A stretch of DNA of 27,710 nucleotides from Clostridia bacterium (GTDB lineage Bacteria; Bacillota; Clostridia; Oscillospirales; CAG-272), in the NCBI GenBank assembly GCA_017407375.1, contig JAFQWT010000200.1, positions 1 to 27,710 on the forward strand, given 5' to 3'. How positions within the stretch are numbered: the first letter of the stretch is position 1; each line of letters begins with the position of its first letter. Below, one piece after another: positions 1 through 8,887 of the stretch. The notes under the pieces were generated by a model. That model made no database searches and was not told the DNA's origin. It saw only the letters and a list, made by a program, of their open reading frames with translations. The position numbers were made by a program, and so were the translations under genes.

Positions 1-16
1 GTTACCTTCCGTATAT

Positions 17-53
17 GCAAAACGGGGGAGCGTTGCGAACGCAACGCTCCCCC
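17..53 (-). terminator. Rho-independent terminator candidate after the small membrane protein gene
   Basis: A perfect 13-bp stem (GGGGGAGCGTTGC at 24-36 paired with 41-53, loop GAAC) lies 13 bases beyond the stop of the leftward gene. On the minus strand the stem is followed by GTTTTGC, a short U-tract, so it most likely ends the nnr-to-membrane-protein transcript. The plus-strand side has no T run. The short U-tract is the main reason for caution. Confidence 0.7.
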
Positions 54-66
54 TTGGTAGTGCCCG

Positions 67-396
67 TTACGACGGAATAAAAAGAAACGGCAGGGCCGCC
101 ATCACGATGGGCAGGGCGGTCTGGACGGCGTAAAGCACGACCACACCGCGCGGCGCCAGCGTTTTCTTACTGACGATAAGTCCAATGAGCGCCAGCAGGG
201 CCGCCACGGCCTGAACGATGGCCGCAATGGCAAAGAAGATGATCGAGATCGCGATCGATAACCCCTTGCCGATCGACTCGCCCATCTCGGTCGGGTTTTC
301 GGGCAGGGCCAAAAGCTCAATGACCAGAAGGGTGGAAACGACGGTTGCCGCGAGGAAGAGAAGGGCGGAAATGATGGACAGGATATATTTTTTCAT
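67..396 (-). CDS. Small integral membrane protein of unknown function
   Basis: This 109-residue protein has three predicted membrane segments, at about residues 5-30, 46-75 and 84-106. They are separated by a short polar loop containing ENPTEMGESIGKG and a basic turn (SKKTLAPRG). I do not recognise a family and see no catalytic motif. The ATG at 396 is supported by GAAAGGAGG five bases upstream. The gene starts 53 bases after the stop of the copper ATPase and is followed by a strong hairpin, so it is probably the last gene of the same leftward transcript. Placement behind copA makes a role at the membrane conceivable, but nothing in the sequence ties it to copper: there is no Cys pair or Met/His cluster. 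Confidence 0.75.
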   Translation of the reverse strand: MKKYILSIISALLFLAATVVSTLLVIELLALPENPTEMGESIGKGLSIAISIIFFAIAAIVQAVAALLALIGLIVSKKTLAPRGVVVLYAVQTALPIVMAALPFLFIPS

Positions 397-449
397 AGGC
401 GCCTCCTTTCGGGCTTCTGTCTATAGTATACCCGATATCGGCGCCGCCG

Positions 450-2684
450 TCAAGCTTTTTTCTCGCGGCGGCGGTAAAGGCGCAGGGAGTTCGATACCAC
501 AAAGAGGGAGGAAAGGCACATCGCCGCGGCCGAAAGCCCCGGCGTCAGGGAAAGGCCGAGCGGCAATAGCGCCCCCGCCGCAATGGGGATACAGACCGAG
601 TTGTAGACGAGCGCCCAAAAGAGGTTCTGCTTGATGATGCGCATCGTGCGCCGCCCGAGCGACAGCGCCGCAACCACGTCGGCCGGCTCACTGCGGCGCA
701 GGACCACGTCGGCCGAGGCAATGGCGGCATCCGCCCCCGCCCCAATGGCAATGCCAAGCTCCGCACGGACCAGGGGCAGGGCATCGTTGATGCCGTCCCC
801 CACCATGGCCACGCGGTGTCCCTCGCCCGACAGGGCGGCCACCGCCTCCCCCTTGCCCTCGGGCGTTAAGGAGGCCATCACGCGGTCAATGCCCACCTCC
901 TCGGCGATCCGTGCGGCGGCGCGGGGGTTATCCCCCGTCAGCATCACGGTCCCGACCGAAAGACGGTGCAGTGCCTCCACCGCCGCCCTGGCGCTCGGCC
1001 TTGCCGTGTCCGAAATACCGATCACACCGAGGAGGGTCTCCTCGCGCGCAACGTAAACAAGACTATACCCGCGGCCGAGAAATTCCTCGGAGGCATCGCG
1101 GAGTGGCTCAAGCGATAACCCCACGTCCTCGGCAAGGAGGGCGGCGTTGCCCGCAAAGCAGCGGTCGCTCCCCACGTCGGCGGCCAGCCCCCGCCCCTCC
1201 ACGGTGAAGAAGTCGGTGGCCTCGGGGGGCATCAGCCCCTCCTCCAGGGCGGCGCGGCGGATCGCCTCCGCCAAGGGGTGGGTCGAGGCCGCCTCCAGGG
1301 CGGCGGCCAGGGTCAGCACCTCGGCCCTTGTGGCGCCCTCGGCGGGGACGATCTCGGCCACCTGCATCCTCCCTGTGGAGAGGGTGCCGGTCTTGTCAAA
1401 GGCCACGGTATCGATGCGCCCCAGCATCTCAAGGGCCGCCCCGCTTTTGATGAGGATCCCCTCGGTGGCGGCCCGCCCCGTGGAGACCATGATCGCCGTG
1501 GGGGTGGCAAGGCCAAGGGCACACGGGCAGGAGACCACCAGCACGCTGATCGCGTGGCGGAGCGCCTCGGTACCGTTTTTCGTAATGGCAAAAAAGAGGA
1601 GAAAGGTGAGGAGCGCCGCCCCCGTCACCGCAGGCACGAACACGGCACTCACGCGGTCGGCAAGGCGCGAGATCGGCGCCGCCTTGGTCTGGGCCTCACT
1701 CACAAGGCGGATCATCTCGGCAAGGGCGGTATCCTCCCCCGCCGCCTCCACACGGAAGACAAGGCGCCCGTCCACCGTGAGGCACCCCGCGGTGATGCGG
1801 TCGCCCACGGCCTTATCAACGGGCATCGCCTCTCCCGTGAGCATCGCCTCGTTCATCGTGGCAAAGCCCTCGGTCACGCACCCGTCGGCGGGGGCGGCCT
1901 CCCCTGTCCGCAAAACGACAAGCTCGCCGGCGGCAAGCGCGGCGGTCTCCACCTCCACCTCCACCCCGTCCCGCAGGACGGTGGCGGTCCTCGGCGCAAG
2001 GGCCGAGAGCGCCCGCAGGGCGTCCGCCGTTTTATCCTTGGCGCGCCCCTCCAGCGTCTTTCCCACGGTCACAAAGAAAAGGATCATGGCCGTGGCCTCA
2101 AAGCTCGCATCGGCGGCGTACCCCTCCGCGTAGGCGGGGCGGCAAAGGGCCAGCACCGCGAGGACCGCGCCGTGCAGAAAGGCCACCCCCGCGCCAAGGG
2201 CCACCAGCGTGTCCATGGTGGGCGCGCGGCGCAGGACGGCGGCGGTGCCGCGCAGAAAATAGCGGCGGCCGACAAAGAGAAGGGGGAGGGTGAGGCAAAG
2301 CTCAACAATGAGAAGCCGCGCGCCGCCTCCCGCGCTCGGCTCAAGGAGCGCGGGGCGGGAAAGCCCCAGCATCGGCGCCATGGCGAGAAGAAAGAGGAGG
2401 AGCGTTAAAAGGAAGGCGGCGGCAAGGCCGCAGAGCTCCCGCCCCTTGACGGCGGTGCGCTCGGGGAGTGCCACACTGCCCCGCTCGGCAAGCTCGGCGC
2501 CGTAGCCCGCCCGCCTTACCGCCTCGGCAATGGCCTCGGGGTCCCCCTCATGAAGGACGGTCATCCGCCCCGTCAGGAGACTGACACTCACGCTCTCTAC
2601 AAAGGAAAGGGCGCTGACCGCCCCCTCCACGTGGCGGGAGCAGGCGGCGCACGCCATGCCCTTTACGGTAAATTCGCTCTTCAT
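450..2684 (-). CDS. copA: Copper-translocating P1B-type ATPase
   Basis: A 744-residue ion pump that would use ATP to export Cu(I) across the cytoplasmic membrane. It has a single N-terminal heavy-metal-associated domain with the metal-binding Cys pair GMACAAC (Cys12 and Cys15), then membrane segments, an actuator domain with TGEAMP, the transmembrane metal site Cys386-Pro-Cys388 (CPCALGLATPTA), the phosphorylated Asp430 in DKTGT, the STHPLAEAI motif of the nucleotide domain, and GDGIND at about 629-634. The C-terminal membrane helices carry YN (in VYNSV) and MCLSS, the pattern that family knowledge links to Cu(I) specificity. Length is normal for one-HMA CopA proteins. The ATG has AAGGAG nearby. 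It lies 18 bases after addB, so it is probably co-transcribed. No copper-sensing regulator such as CsoR is adjacent. Confidence 0.95.
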   Translation of the reverse strand: MKSEFTVKGMACAACSRHVEGAVSALSFVESVSVSLLTGRMTVLHEGDPEAIAEAVRRAGYGAELAERGSVALPERTAVKGRELCGLAAAFLLTLLLFLLAMAPMLGLSRPALLEPSAGGGARLLIVELCLTLPLLFVGRRYFLRGTAAVLRRAPTMDTLVALGAGVAFLHGAVLAVLALCRPAYAEGYAADASFEATAMILFFVTVGKTLEGRAKDKTADALRALSALAPRTATVLRDGVEVEVETAALAAGELVVLRTGEAAPADGCVTEGFATMNEAMLTGEAMPVDKAVGDRITAGCLTVDGRLVFRVEAAGEDTALAEMIRLVSEAQTKAAPISRLADRVSAVFVPAVTGAALLTFLLFFAITKNGTEALRHAISVLVVSCPCALGLATPTAIMVSTGRAATEGILIKSGAALEMLGRIDTVAFDKTGTLSTGRMQVAEIVPAEGATRAEVLTLAAALEAASTHPLAEAIRRAALEEGLMPPEATDFFTVEGRGLAADVGSDRCFAGNAALLAEDVGLSLEPLRDASEEFLGRGYSLVYVAREETLLGVIGISDTARPSARAAVEALHRLSVGTVMLTGDNPRAAARIAEEVGIDRVMASLTPEGKGEAVAALSGEGHRVAMVGDGINDALPLVRAELGIAIGAGADAAIASADVVLRRSEPADVVAALSLGRRTMRIIKQNLFWALVYNSVCIPIAAGALLPLGLSLTPGLSAAAMCLSSLFVVSNSLRLYRRREKKA

Positions 2685-2702
2685 AGCTTCTCCTTGTCTT
2701 GC

Positions 2703-5700
2703 TTATTTATCCTCGGTCTTGTGCCGTCCGCCCGTATTGCGGCAGACGGGGTAATAGCGGCAATTCTCGCAGGTCCTCTCGCGCCCCTTGTCAAGGAGCG
2801 GGCTGGCATCGGCCACGCCGCCGCGCAGGTCCTCGGCGGCGCCCTTGACGATGTCCTCCACGTCCGAAAGCAGTCGTCCCATTTCCTCCAGCGTGGCAAG
2901 ACTTTTCAGCGAGGTCTTGGCGACCGTGCCGTCCTTGTTGGTCTTGATGGGAATAAAGGTCCCGACCCCCTCGGGGTCCATGGCGTTCAGACTGTCCGCA
3001 TCATCAAGCAAAAGGCCACTGCGCGTGCAGGCCTCCTCGCCCGCCTCCGCGGGGGAGGAGACGGTGGGGGTCCGCAGGGAGAGGTTGAGGTAGAGGACTC
3101 CCCCGGGCAGGATGCGCCCCCCCTCACCGACACCCAGCGCCTTCAGGAAGGCGGCGCGGTCGCTCTTGTAGAGCGCCGAGAGGTAGATGAGCAGCTGCAT
3201 GTTGTGGCCGCGGAGAACGTCGTCCACCGAGAATTTCTTGGTGCCCGTCTTGTAATCGACCACGCGCAGATAGGCGTTGCCGTCCTTGCGGAAGACGTCC
3301 ACGCGGTCGATCTTACCGTAGAGCGTCATGCGCGTGCCGTCCTTCAGCGTAAAGGCAGGGGGCGCGGCACGGCTCTCGTCCTCGACCGAGGGCTCGTACT
3401 CAAAGTAGATCGGCTGATAGCCGACGGTATCCAGTTCCTCGCAGATCTCGGTCAAAAGGCGCTCGGTATGCGCGGCAAGGCGTGAAAAGCGGTGGCGCAC
3501 ACGCGCAGGGAGCGCGGCCCCACCCGGAAAGAGGTCGGCAAGATAGCGCTCGGTCAGCGCCTCGATGTACCCGTGGATCTCGGCGGACGACATCCCCTCC
3601 CTGCGCTCGGCGAGGAAATTCTCCAGCATCGCGTGGACGTAGTTGCCGATGTCGGCGCTCCCGAGCTTGGCGCGCTCGTCCTCCGAGAGGCGAAGCACGT
3701 ATTGACAGAGGTAGGAGAAGGGACAGGCAATGTAGCTTTCGATGCGGCTTTGACTGAGGCCCATGCGCTTGCCGTACAAAAGGTCAAGCGCCTTGGAGCT
3801 GAGGCGTGCCGTGGGATCGACCAGTGGCCCTTCCAGCGCCGCAAGGTCCTCCTCTCCCTTCAGGGAGAGCGCCGAAAGGACGGCCCTCCGCTCGGGGGCG
3901 GAGAGCGCACCGCCGAGCGCCGCAAGGGCACCCTCCCTCGTATAAATGCGGTCAAAGAGGGGGATCTCCTCCTCACGGAGAACGAAAGCACGCCCCTCGG
4001 TAAGGGCGAGGATCTTATCCAACACCTCCGCGCGGCTCACGCGGTCAAAGGCAAAGCTGGCAAGGGTATAGGAGAGCGTCACACTCTCCGAGGCGGCCAA
4101 GAAGGCGCGCAAAAAGCAGAACCACTCGCGCGATACCCGCACCACCTCGTCCCCGTCAAGGACGATGCCGTGCGTGCCGAGCAGCGCGATCTCCGCAGGC
4201 GAGAACACGCCGCCACCCTCCGCCGTCTTCGGGAACACGCCCTCGTTGACTCCAAGAAGATACACGTGGCGCGGCTCGTTGGGGCGCAGAAGGTCGGCGC
4301 TGCCCACGGTCACGGCATCGGCGTGGGTGGGGATCGTCCCCAGCGACTGCGAGGCAAAGAGAAGCGTGAGTAGGTCAGAGAAGTCCTCCGCCGAAAGGCG
4401 GCTCTCGGGGGTGAGGACGCACAGGCGGTCCAGGGTGTCCGTGATCGCCCCAAAGAGGCGGGCGTACTTATCGGCACGGGCGGGGTCGCCCGCATCCGCC
4501 AGGCGGCGGGCGCGGTCATAGAGCCGCTTGTCGACGTCCAAGGCATTCAAAAACTCGTACAGCACCTCGCAATGCTCACGTATTGTAAAGTCTCCTTTAC
4601 TTACCTTCGCAAGGATCGTAAGCGGCTCGGCCATCTGCCTCCGCGTTGCCTCCAGGGCGGCAAGGGCCGCCTCGGAGGTGCGGCGCTCCTCCTCATTGCG
4701 GAAGCCGCGGTATCCCTCGGGCGGGAGGTGAAAGGGGGAGGTAAGCAGGCGGCGCCCTGAAAGCTCCCAGCGCTCGGCATACAGCTCAAAGCGGTCGCAG
4801 TCGTCGGGCTCAATGCCCGCAAGGCCGCACTTCATGTAGGTGATGACGTCCTCGCGGCGGGGATTTCCCGCGGTGACCGAATAGGCCGTGCGGATGAGCT
4901 TGGTCGCCTCAAAGGAGGAAAGGTCGGTGGGCAGGGAGAAAAAGGCGGGGATCCCGTGGCGCGCGAGCGCCGTGTCGAGAACGCCGCGGTAGGCATCGGC
5001 ATGGCGGGCAACGATCGCAAAATCGCGGTAGGAGGCCCCCTCCCGCACGCGGCGGGCAATGTCGGCGGCGCAAAGCTCGGCCTCCGAGTGGGGGGTGCGG
5101 CATTCGAGAATGCGCAGGGCACTGAGCGAGTCGTCGGCCTCCTTTCCCAGCGGCGCGGGGTGGGGCGTAAAGAGGCGCTCGGCAAGGGCGCGGACAGCCC
5201 CCGAGCGGACGCGGCGGTTTTCGGTAAAGGCCACGGTACTGACGGCAAGGCCGCGCTCGGCAAAGAGACGGTGGAGATCGCGTGCGGTGCGCTCGGGCTC
5301 GGCATAGATGAGCGCGCCCGTGCGGTTCTCCCTCGGCATCGGCACCGTGACCGTCACCTCGGCCATGGCGGAAAGGGCGCCAAGGATACGGAGCTGAACG
5401 GCGGTGAAGCTCGTGAAGCCGTCAAAGTAGAAGGTCGTGTCCTCCTCGCGCGGGGCCGCCTCCAAAAGCTCGGCAAGGCGCACAAGCTCGTCCCCCGCCA
5501 TGTGCTTGCCGTGGTCAGCAAGGGCATCCTTGTAGGCGGCCTGGATCAGGGCAAGGTCGGCAAGACGGGCCGAGAGCGCGGGGGCCTCCTCCCCGATCGC
5601 CGCGGCCGCCTCCTCGAGGCGGGCGGCGTCGATCCCCGCCGAGGAAAGCTCTCTGAGGGCGGCGCGCACCTCAAGCACGCGCGTGCTGTCCACGCGGCGG

Positions 5701-6017
5701 CGGTCGGAGAGTGCGGGGGCAAGGGCCGCCACCGCATCCCGCAAAAGGAGGAGGGCCGTGCCCTCGTCGGCACTGCGCTCGGCCACGCCGCCAAAGCGGC
5801 GGAAGTAGGTGTCGGCCAGGCGCGTGAAGTTGGTGACCTCAAAGGAAAGGGGGGCGGAGGGCGGCAGGCGGCGCGCGGCGGCCGCCTCCACACTCACGGT
5901 GTTCTGCTCGGGCACAACGAGAAGAGCCGAGCGCCCCGCCTGAAGGTCGGCGGCGATGCGCTCAAGGATATAGGTGGTCTTTCCCGTGCCAAAGGCACCG
6001 AATACGAGAGTGGGCAT
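2703..6017 (-). CDS. addB: AddB subunit of the AddAB helicase-nuclease (recombinational repair)
   Basis: This 1104-residue protein matches AddB, the partner of AddA in the enzyme that resects double-strand breaks up to a Chi site. The N-terminus has the Walker A motif GAFGTGKT (Gly7 to Thr14). The C-terminal PD-(D/E)XK nuclease core is visible as KIDRVD (Asp904) followed by VVDYKTG (Asp921, Lys923). The iron-sulfur staple is complete: Cys765 in ACPFSYLC, then Cys1083, Cys1086 and Cys1092 (CENC..C), with the spacing known from Bacillus AddB. Length is typical. The gene starts three bases after the upstream winged-helix gene. An addA gene normally follows addB, but here copA does, and addA is not in the window, so it must sit elsewhere or be missing. 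Confidence 0.93.
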   Translation of the reverse strand: MPTLVFGAFGTGKTTYILERIAADLQAGRSALLVVPEQNTVSVEAAAARRLPPSAPLSFEVTNFTRLADTYFRRFGGVAERSADEGTALLLLRDAVAALAPALSDRRRVDSTRVLEVRAALRELSSAGIDAARLEEAAAAIGEEAPALSARLADLALIQAAYKDALADHGKHMAGDELVRLAELLEAAPREEDTTFYFDGFTSFTAVQLRILGALSAMAEVTVTVPMPRENRTGALIYAEPERTARDLHRLFAERGLAVSTVAFTENRRVRSGAVRALAERLFTPHPAPLGKEADDSLSALRILECRTPHSEAELCAADIARRVREGASYRDFAIVARHADAYRGVLDTALARHGIPAFFSLPTDLSSFEATKLIRTAYSVTAGNPRREDVITYMKCGLAGIEPDDCDRFELYAERWELSGRRLLTSPFHLPPEGYRGFRNEEERRTSEAALAALEATRRQMAEPLTILAKVSKGDFTIREHCEVLYEFLNALDVDKRLYDRARRLADAGDPARADKYARLFGAITDTLDRLCVLTPESRLSAEDFSDLLTLLFASQSLGTIPTHADAVTVGSADLLRPNEPRHVYLLGVNEGVFPKTAEGGGVFSPAEIALLGTHGIVLDGDEVVRVSREWFCFLRAFLAASESVTLSYTLASFAFDRVSRAEVLDKILALTEGRAFVLREEEIPLFDRIYTREGALAALGGALSAPERRAVLSALSLKGEEDLAALEGPLVDPTARLSSKALDLLYGKRMGLSQSRIESYIACPFSYLCQYVLRLSEDERAKLGSADIGNYVHAMLENFLAERREGMSSAEIHGYIEALTERYLADLFPGGAALPARVRHRFSRLAAHTERLLTEICEELDTVGYQPIYFEYEPSVEDESRAAPPAFTLKDGTRMTLYGKIDRVDVFRKDGNAYLRVVDYKTGTKKFSVDDVLRGHNMQLLIYLSALYKSDRAAFLKALGVGEGGRILPGGVLYLNLSLRTPTVSSPAEAGEEACTRSGLLLDDADSLNAMDPEGVGTFIPIKTNKDGTVAKTSLKSLATLEEMGRLLSDVEDIVKGAAEDLRGGVADASPLLDKGRERTCENCRYYPVCRNTGGRHKTEDK

Positions 6018-6020
6018 AGC

Positions 6021-6599
6021 TTACGTCGTAAGCAGCGAGTAGCCGCCGCCACGGTGGGCGGAGATCACGCGCTTACGGTTCCTTTCCAGCTTTTTTCTGA
6101 GATAATGAATGTAGACGTTGAGGGCGGCATCGGGGTCCTCGGCATCGGGGAACACGCCACGGCAGAGCGCCTCCCGCGGGACGGGCTCCCCCTTGGCCTC
6201 CAGGAGCATCGCAAGGAGGGCCGCCTCCCGTGAGGTGAGGGGGACCGTCTCCCCCCCGAGGAGCGCCGCGGTGCCATCCTCGCAAAGGCGGAGGGCGGGC
6301 GCCTCGGGCGTAAGGAGGGCGCGGCGCAGGTCGGCCATGCGGAAGGGACGGAGAAGGACGGGGAAGGGCGCCGTCACGCCCTCACGGCGGGAGTACCCCA
6401 AGCGCCGCTCGGCCACCCCCTCGGTCGCCCGCAGGGAGAGGGCGGGCGTGTCAAGGTCGACAAGCAGGAGCGCCGCCCCGCGGACGGAGGGCACCTCCTC
6501 GCACGTCACTACCTCGTCAAAGATGTCACAAAGCTCCAGCTCCAGCGTGCGGGTAAGATCCTCCCCGCGCGGAGCTAAGAGAAGACACAACCCCCTCAT
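6021..6599 (-). CDS. OmpR/PhoB-type winged-helix regulator with a degenerate receiver domain
   Basis: A 192-residue protein. Residues from about 115 to 190 form a transcriptional-regulator winged helix of the OmpR/PhoB type: LTSREAALLAMLLE, the recognition region ALNVYIHYLRKKLE, and the terminal hairpin ISAHRGGGYSL. The first 105 residues resemble a response-regulator receiver in length and strand pattern, but the acidic pair near the N-terminus is absent and the conserved Lys before PF is Arg (LLRPFRMADL). An Asp remains in LLLVDLDTP, where the phospho-acceptor would sit. No histidine kinase is adjacent. The ATG overlaps the nnr stop (ATGA), and addB follows after three bases, which points to translational coupling. 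Targets are unknown. Phosphorylation-independent control is an inference. Confidence 0.82.
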   Translation of the reverse strand: MRGLCLLLAPRGEDLTRTLELELCDIFDEVVTCEEVPSVRGAALLLVDLDTPALSLRATEGVAERRLGYSRREGVTAPFPVLLRPFRMADLRRALLTPEAPALRLCEDGTAALLGGETVPLTSREAALLAMLLEAKGEPVPREALCRGVFPDAEDPDAALNVYIHYLRKKLERNRKRVISAHRGGGYSLLTT

Positions 6600-8095
6600 G
6601 CCTCCACCTCGGAAAGAACGCCGGCCATGGCATCGGCAAGCTCAAAGGGACGGACCCCGAGGGAGGAATGGACGGCAGCAAGGCGCTCGCCCGCCGCTCC
6701 GTGGAGCCAAACGGCCAGGGCGGCGGCCTCCGCGGGCGGCAGCCCCGTGGCGATGAGCGAGGCGATCGCCCCCGCCAGCACGTCACCGCTGCCCCCCTTG
6801 GCAAGCGCGGGCGTGCCCGAGGTGTTGATATAGAAGCGCTCACCCTCGGCCACCACGGTGCCCGCCCCCTTAAGGACAAGCGTGACCCCGTAGTCGGCGG
6901 CAAAGCGGCGCGCAAGAGTTAGGCGGTCGGCCTGCACCGTGGGAACGTCGGTCCCCACAAGGCGCGCCATCTCCCCGGGGTGCGGTGTAAGGACAACTTT
7001 ACGTTTGGATGTTTTTAAGGCGTCAACGCCAAGGCGCTCGGCCAAAACGGTGAGCCCGTCGGCATCGATGACCAGCGGCCCGCCCTCGCTCGTGAGGAGG
7101 GCCGTGAGCCGTGCGGCAAGGGCCTCGCTCACCCCGGAGCCCGAGCCAAGGAGGACAGCGCTCTTGCCGCGCACGATGGCGTCGGGCAGGGGCGCCTCCC
7201 CGTCAAGCGGGGTAAGGATCAGCTCGGGGAGGAGGGGTAGCGCCCCCCGTAAAACACTCTCGTCGGAGGCCAGGGTGATCAGCCCCGCGCCCATGCGGAG
7301 CGCCCCCTTGGCCGCAAGGAGCGCCGCGCCGCGGTAGGCGTGGCTGCCCACCAGCAGCAAAAGGTGGCCGTAGCTCCCCTTATGGCTGTCGGCGACGCGC
7401 TTTGGTAGGAACGGGCGGACGGTCTTGCTTGTCAGAAGGTGGGAGGTGATCCCAAAGGCGGCGCGCACCGCGGGCGTATCAAGGCCCAGGTCCGCCACCG
7501 TCACCCGCCCGACAAAGGCGCGGGCGGGGTAGGAGTAGAGCCCCACCTTGGCAAAGCCGAGGCAGACGGTCTCGTCGGCGGGGACGGCCAGCGCGTCCAC
7601 CGCGCCCCCCTCGGCATCCACCCCCAGGGGCAGGTCCACCGCCACGTGCAGGGGCGCCGCGGCACGCATCACCTCGGAAAGCTCCGCAAAGCTCGGCGGT
7701 AGGGGCAGGCGCGCCCCCGTGCCGAGGACGGCGTCCACACACACGGCGGAGGGCATCGCGGCGGCCTCACGGAGGGAGAGCGGCTCGCCCGAAAGGCGGC
7801 GGTATTCCGCAAGAAAGCGGCGCCCCGCCTCGCTCCGCTGGCCTGCCCCCAGGGCATCCACGCAAAGGGCGCGGTACCCCATGGCCGTCAGGCGGCAGGC
7901 GGCGGCATAGCCGTCCCCGCCGTTGTTGCCCCCGCCGCAGAAAAGGAGGATGCGGGCAGGGGGCGGCGTGAGCGCCGCCACGGCCGCGGCCACGGCATCG
8001 CCCGCCCGTCCCATCAGCGTTTCCACGGGAATATGAAGCTCGCGCTCGGCAAAGGCATCGATCTTTTGTGTCAGTGCGGGTGTGATTTCGCCCAT
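6596..8095 (-). CDS. nnr: Bifunctional NAD(P)H-hydrate epimerase and ADP-dependent NAD(P)H-hydrate dehydratase
   Basis: This is a metabolite-repair enzyme of 499 residues. The N-terminal YjeF-type half (about residues 1-205) epimerises damaged NAD(P)HX and shows CGGGNNGGDGYAAACRL. The C-terminal ribokinase-fold half dehydrates (S)-NAD(P)HX with ADP and shows KGSYGHLLLLVGS, LTPHPGEMARL, VLKGAGTVVA and GGSGDVLAG. The frame is open back to a GTG at 8110. However, GGAGG at 8101-8105 lies inside that extension, five bases before the ATG at 8095, which I take as the true start. It is the first gene of the leftward operon, served by the promoter at 8129-8157. Its last bases overlap the start of the winged-helix gene. 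Confidence 0.93.
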   Translation of the reverse strand: MGEITPALTQKIDAFAERELHIPVETLMGRAGDAVAAAVAALTPPPARILLFCGGGNNGGDGYAAACRLTAMGYRALCVDALGAGQRSEAGRRFLAEYRRLSGEPLSLREAAAMPSAVCVDAVLGTGARLPLPPSFAELSEVMRAAAPLHVAVDLPLGVDAEGGAVDALAVPADETVCLGFAKVGLYSYPARAFVGRVTVADLGLDTPAVRAAFGITSHLLTSKTVRPFLPKRVADSHKGSYGHLLLLVGSHAYRGAALLAAKGALRMGAGLITLASDESVLRGALPLLPELILTPLDGEAPLPDAIVRGKSAVLLGSGSGVSEALAARLTALLTSEGGPLVIDADGLTVLAERLGVDALKTSKRKVVLTPHPGEMARLVGTDVPTVQADRLTLARRFAADYGVTLVLKGAGTVVAEGERFYINTSGTPALAKGGSGDVLAGAIASLIATGLPPAEAAALAVWLHGAAGERLAAVHSSLGVRPFELADAMAGVLSEVEA

Positions 8096-8128
8096 AGTAT
8101 CCTCCGTCACTTGAATATCGGTATTCTT

Positions 8129-8157
8129 ATTGTATCACTAATTTATAAGAAATGCAA
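8129..8157 (-). promoter_or_regulatory. Sigma-A-type promoter for the nnr operon
   Basis: Read on the minus strand: TTGCAT (8152-8157), a 17-bp spacer and TACAAT (8129-8134), with TGA immediately before the -10 hexamer (extended -10). It lies 33 bases upstream of the nnr ATG. Confidence 0.75.
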
Positions 8158-8183
8158 GCGGCGCCCCCCAATTCGGAAGCCAC

Positions 8184-8212
8184 TTTACAAAATGGGAAAA
8201 ATATGCTATACT
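8184..8212 (+). promoter_or_regulatory. Sigma-A-type promoter for the cytidylate-kinase-like gene
   Basis: TTTACA (8184-8189), a 17-bp spacer and TATACT (8207-8212), preceded by TGC (extended -10). It is divergent from the nnr promoter, leaving about 45 bases of leader before the ATG at 8257. Confidence 0.8.
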
Positions 8213-8256
8213 AAGGGTAGAAGAAATTGAAATCCTAAAGAGAAAGTGAGATCGCT

Positions 8257-8886
8257 ATGCAAAACAAGATCCTTGTGACCGTGGCCAGACAGTACGGCTC
8301 GGGTGGCCGAGAGATCGGCAACCGCGTGGCCGAGCTTTTGGGCATTCCGCTGTATGACCGTGAGATCATCACGGGCGCCGCCGCCGCGGCCGACCTCCAT
8401 CCCGAGGTGGCGGAGCGTGAGGATGAGAAGGCGGCAAGCAGTCTCCTTTATACCCTGGCCATGGGGGCGCACTTCCACATCCCCACCGCGGCCGCGGCCA
8501 CCCACCTGCCGATCAACGACCGCCTTTTCATGCACCAGTCCGACTACATTCATGACCGCGCCGCCGAGGGCAGCGGCGTGTTCATCGGCCGTTGTGCCGA
8601 TTACGTGCTCCGTGAGGAGCCCACGCGCCTTTCGGTCTTTATCTTTGCCCCCACCGAGGCCCGCTGTGAGCGCGTGATGCTCCGCCACCCCGAGCTTACG
8701 CGCACCGCCGCCCTGGACCTCATCACCAAGACCGACCGCCGCCGCGCCTCCTACTACAACTTCTATACGGGCGGCAAATGGGGGAAGTACGAGAACTACC
8801 ATCTCCTCCTTGACAGCCACGTCCTCGGCATCGAGGAGGCCGCCGCCACGATCGCGGAGGCCGCCCGCCGCCACGCCGCACGGTAA
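8257..8886 (+). CDS. Cytidylate kinase-like family protein
   Basis: A 209-residue P-loop protein of the cytidylate-kinase-like family (the PF13189 type common in Clostridia). The N-terminal strand and loop ILVTVARQYGSGGREIG place a modified P-loop at Gly14 to Glu19, with Arg in place of the usual Lys. This is followed by PLYDREII. Further conserved elements are GVFIGRCADYVL, FIFAP and the helix-rich TKTDRRRASYYNFYTGGKWG, a lid-like basic region. Family members are annotated as kinases of cytidylate or related substrates, but the substrate here is not shown by the sequence. True cmk is a different, shorter-motif protein. The ribosome binding site is weak (GAAAGTGAG). The pseudouridine synthase gene follows after one base, so the two form an operon. 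Confidence 0.88.
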   Translation: MQNKILVTVARQYGSGGREIGNRVAELLGIPLYDREIITGAAAAADLHPEVAEREDEKAASSLLYTLAMGAHFHIPTAAAATHLPINDRLFMHQSDYIHDRAAEGSGVFIGRCADYVLREEPTRLSVFIFAPTEARCERVMLRHPELTRTAALDLITKTDRRRASYYNFYTGGKWGKYENYHLLLDSHVLGIEEAAATIAEAARRHAAR

Positions 8887-8887
8887 T

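Noticed and set aside
8810..8887. N-terminal extension of the pseudouridine synthase
   Set aside because: It overlaps the upstream gene, is Arg/Pro/Ser-rich and lies before the S4 domain. The ATG at 8888 is better.
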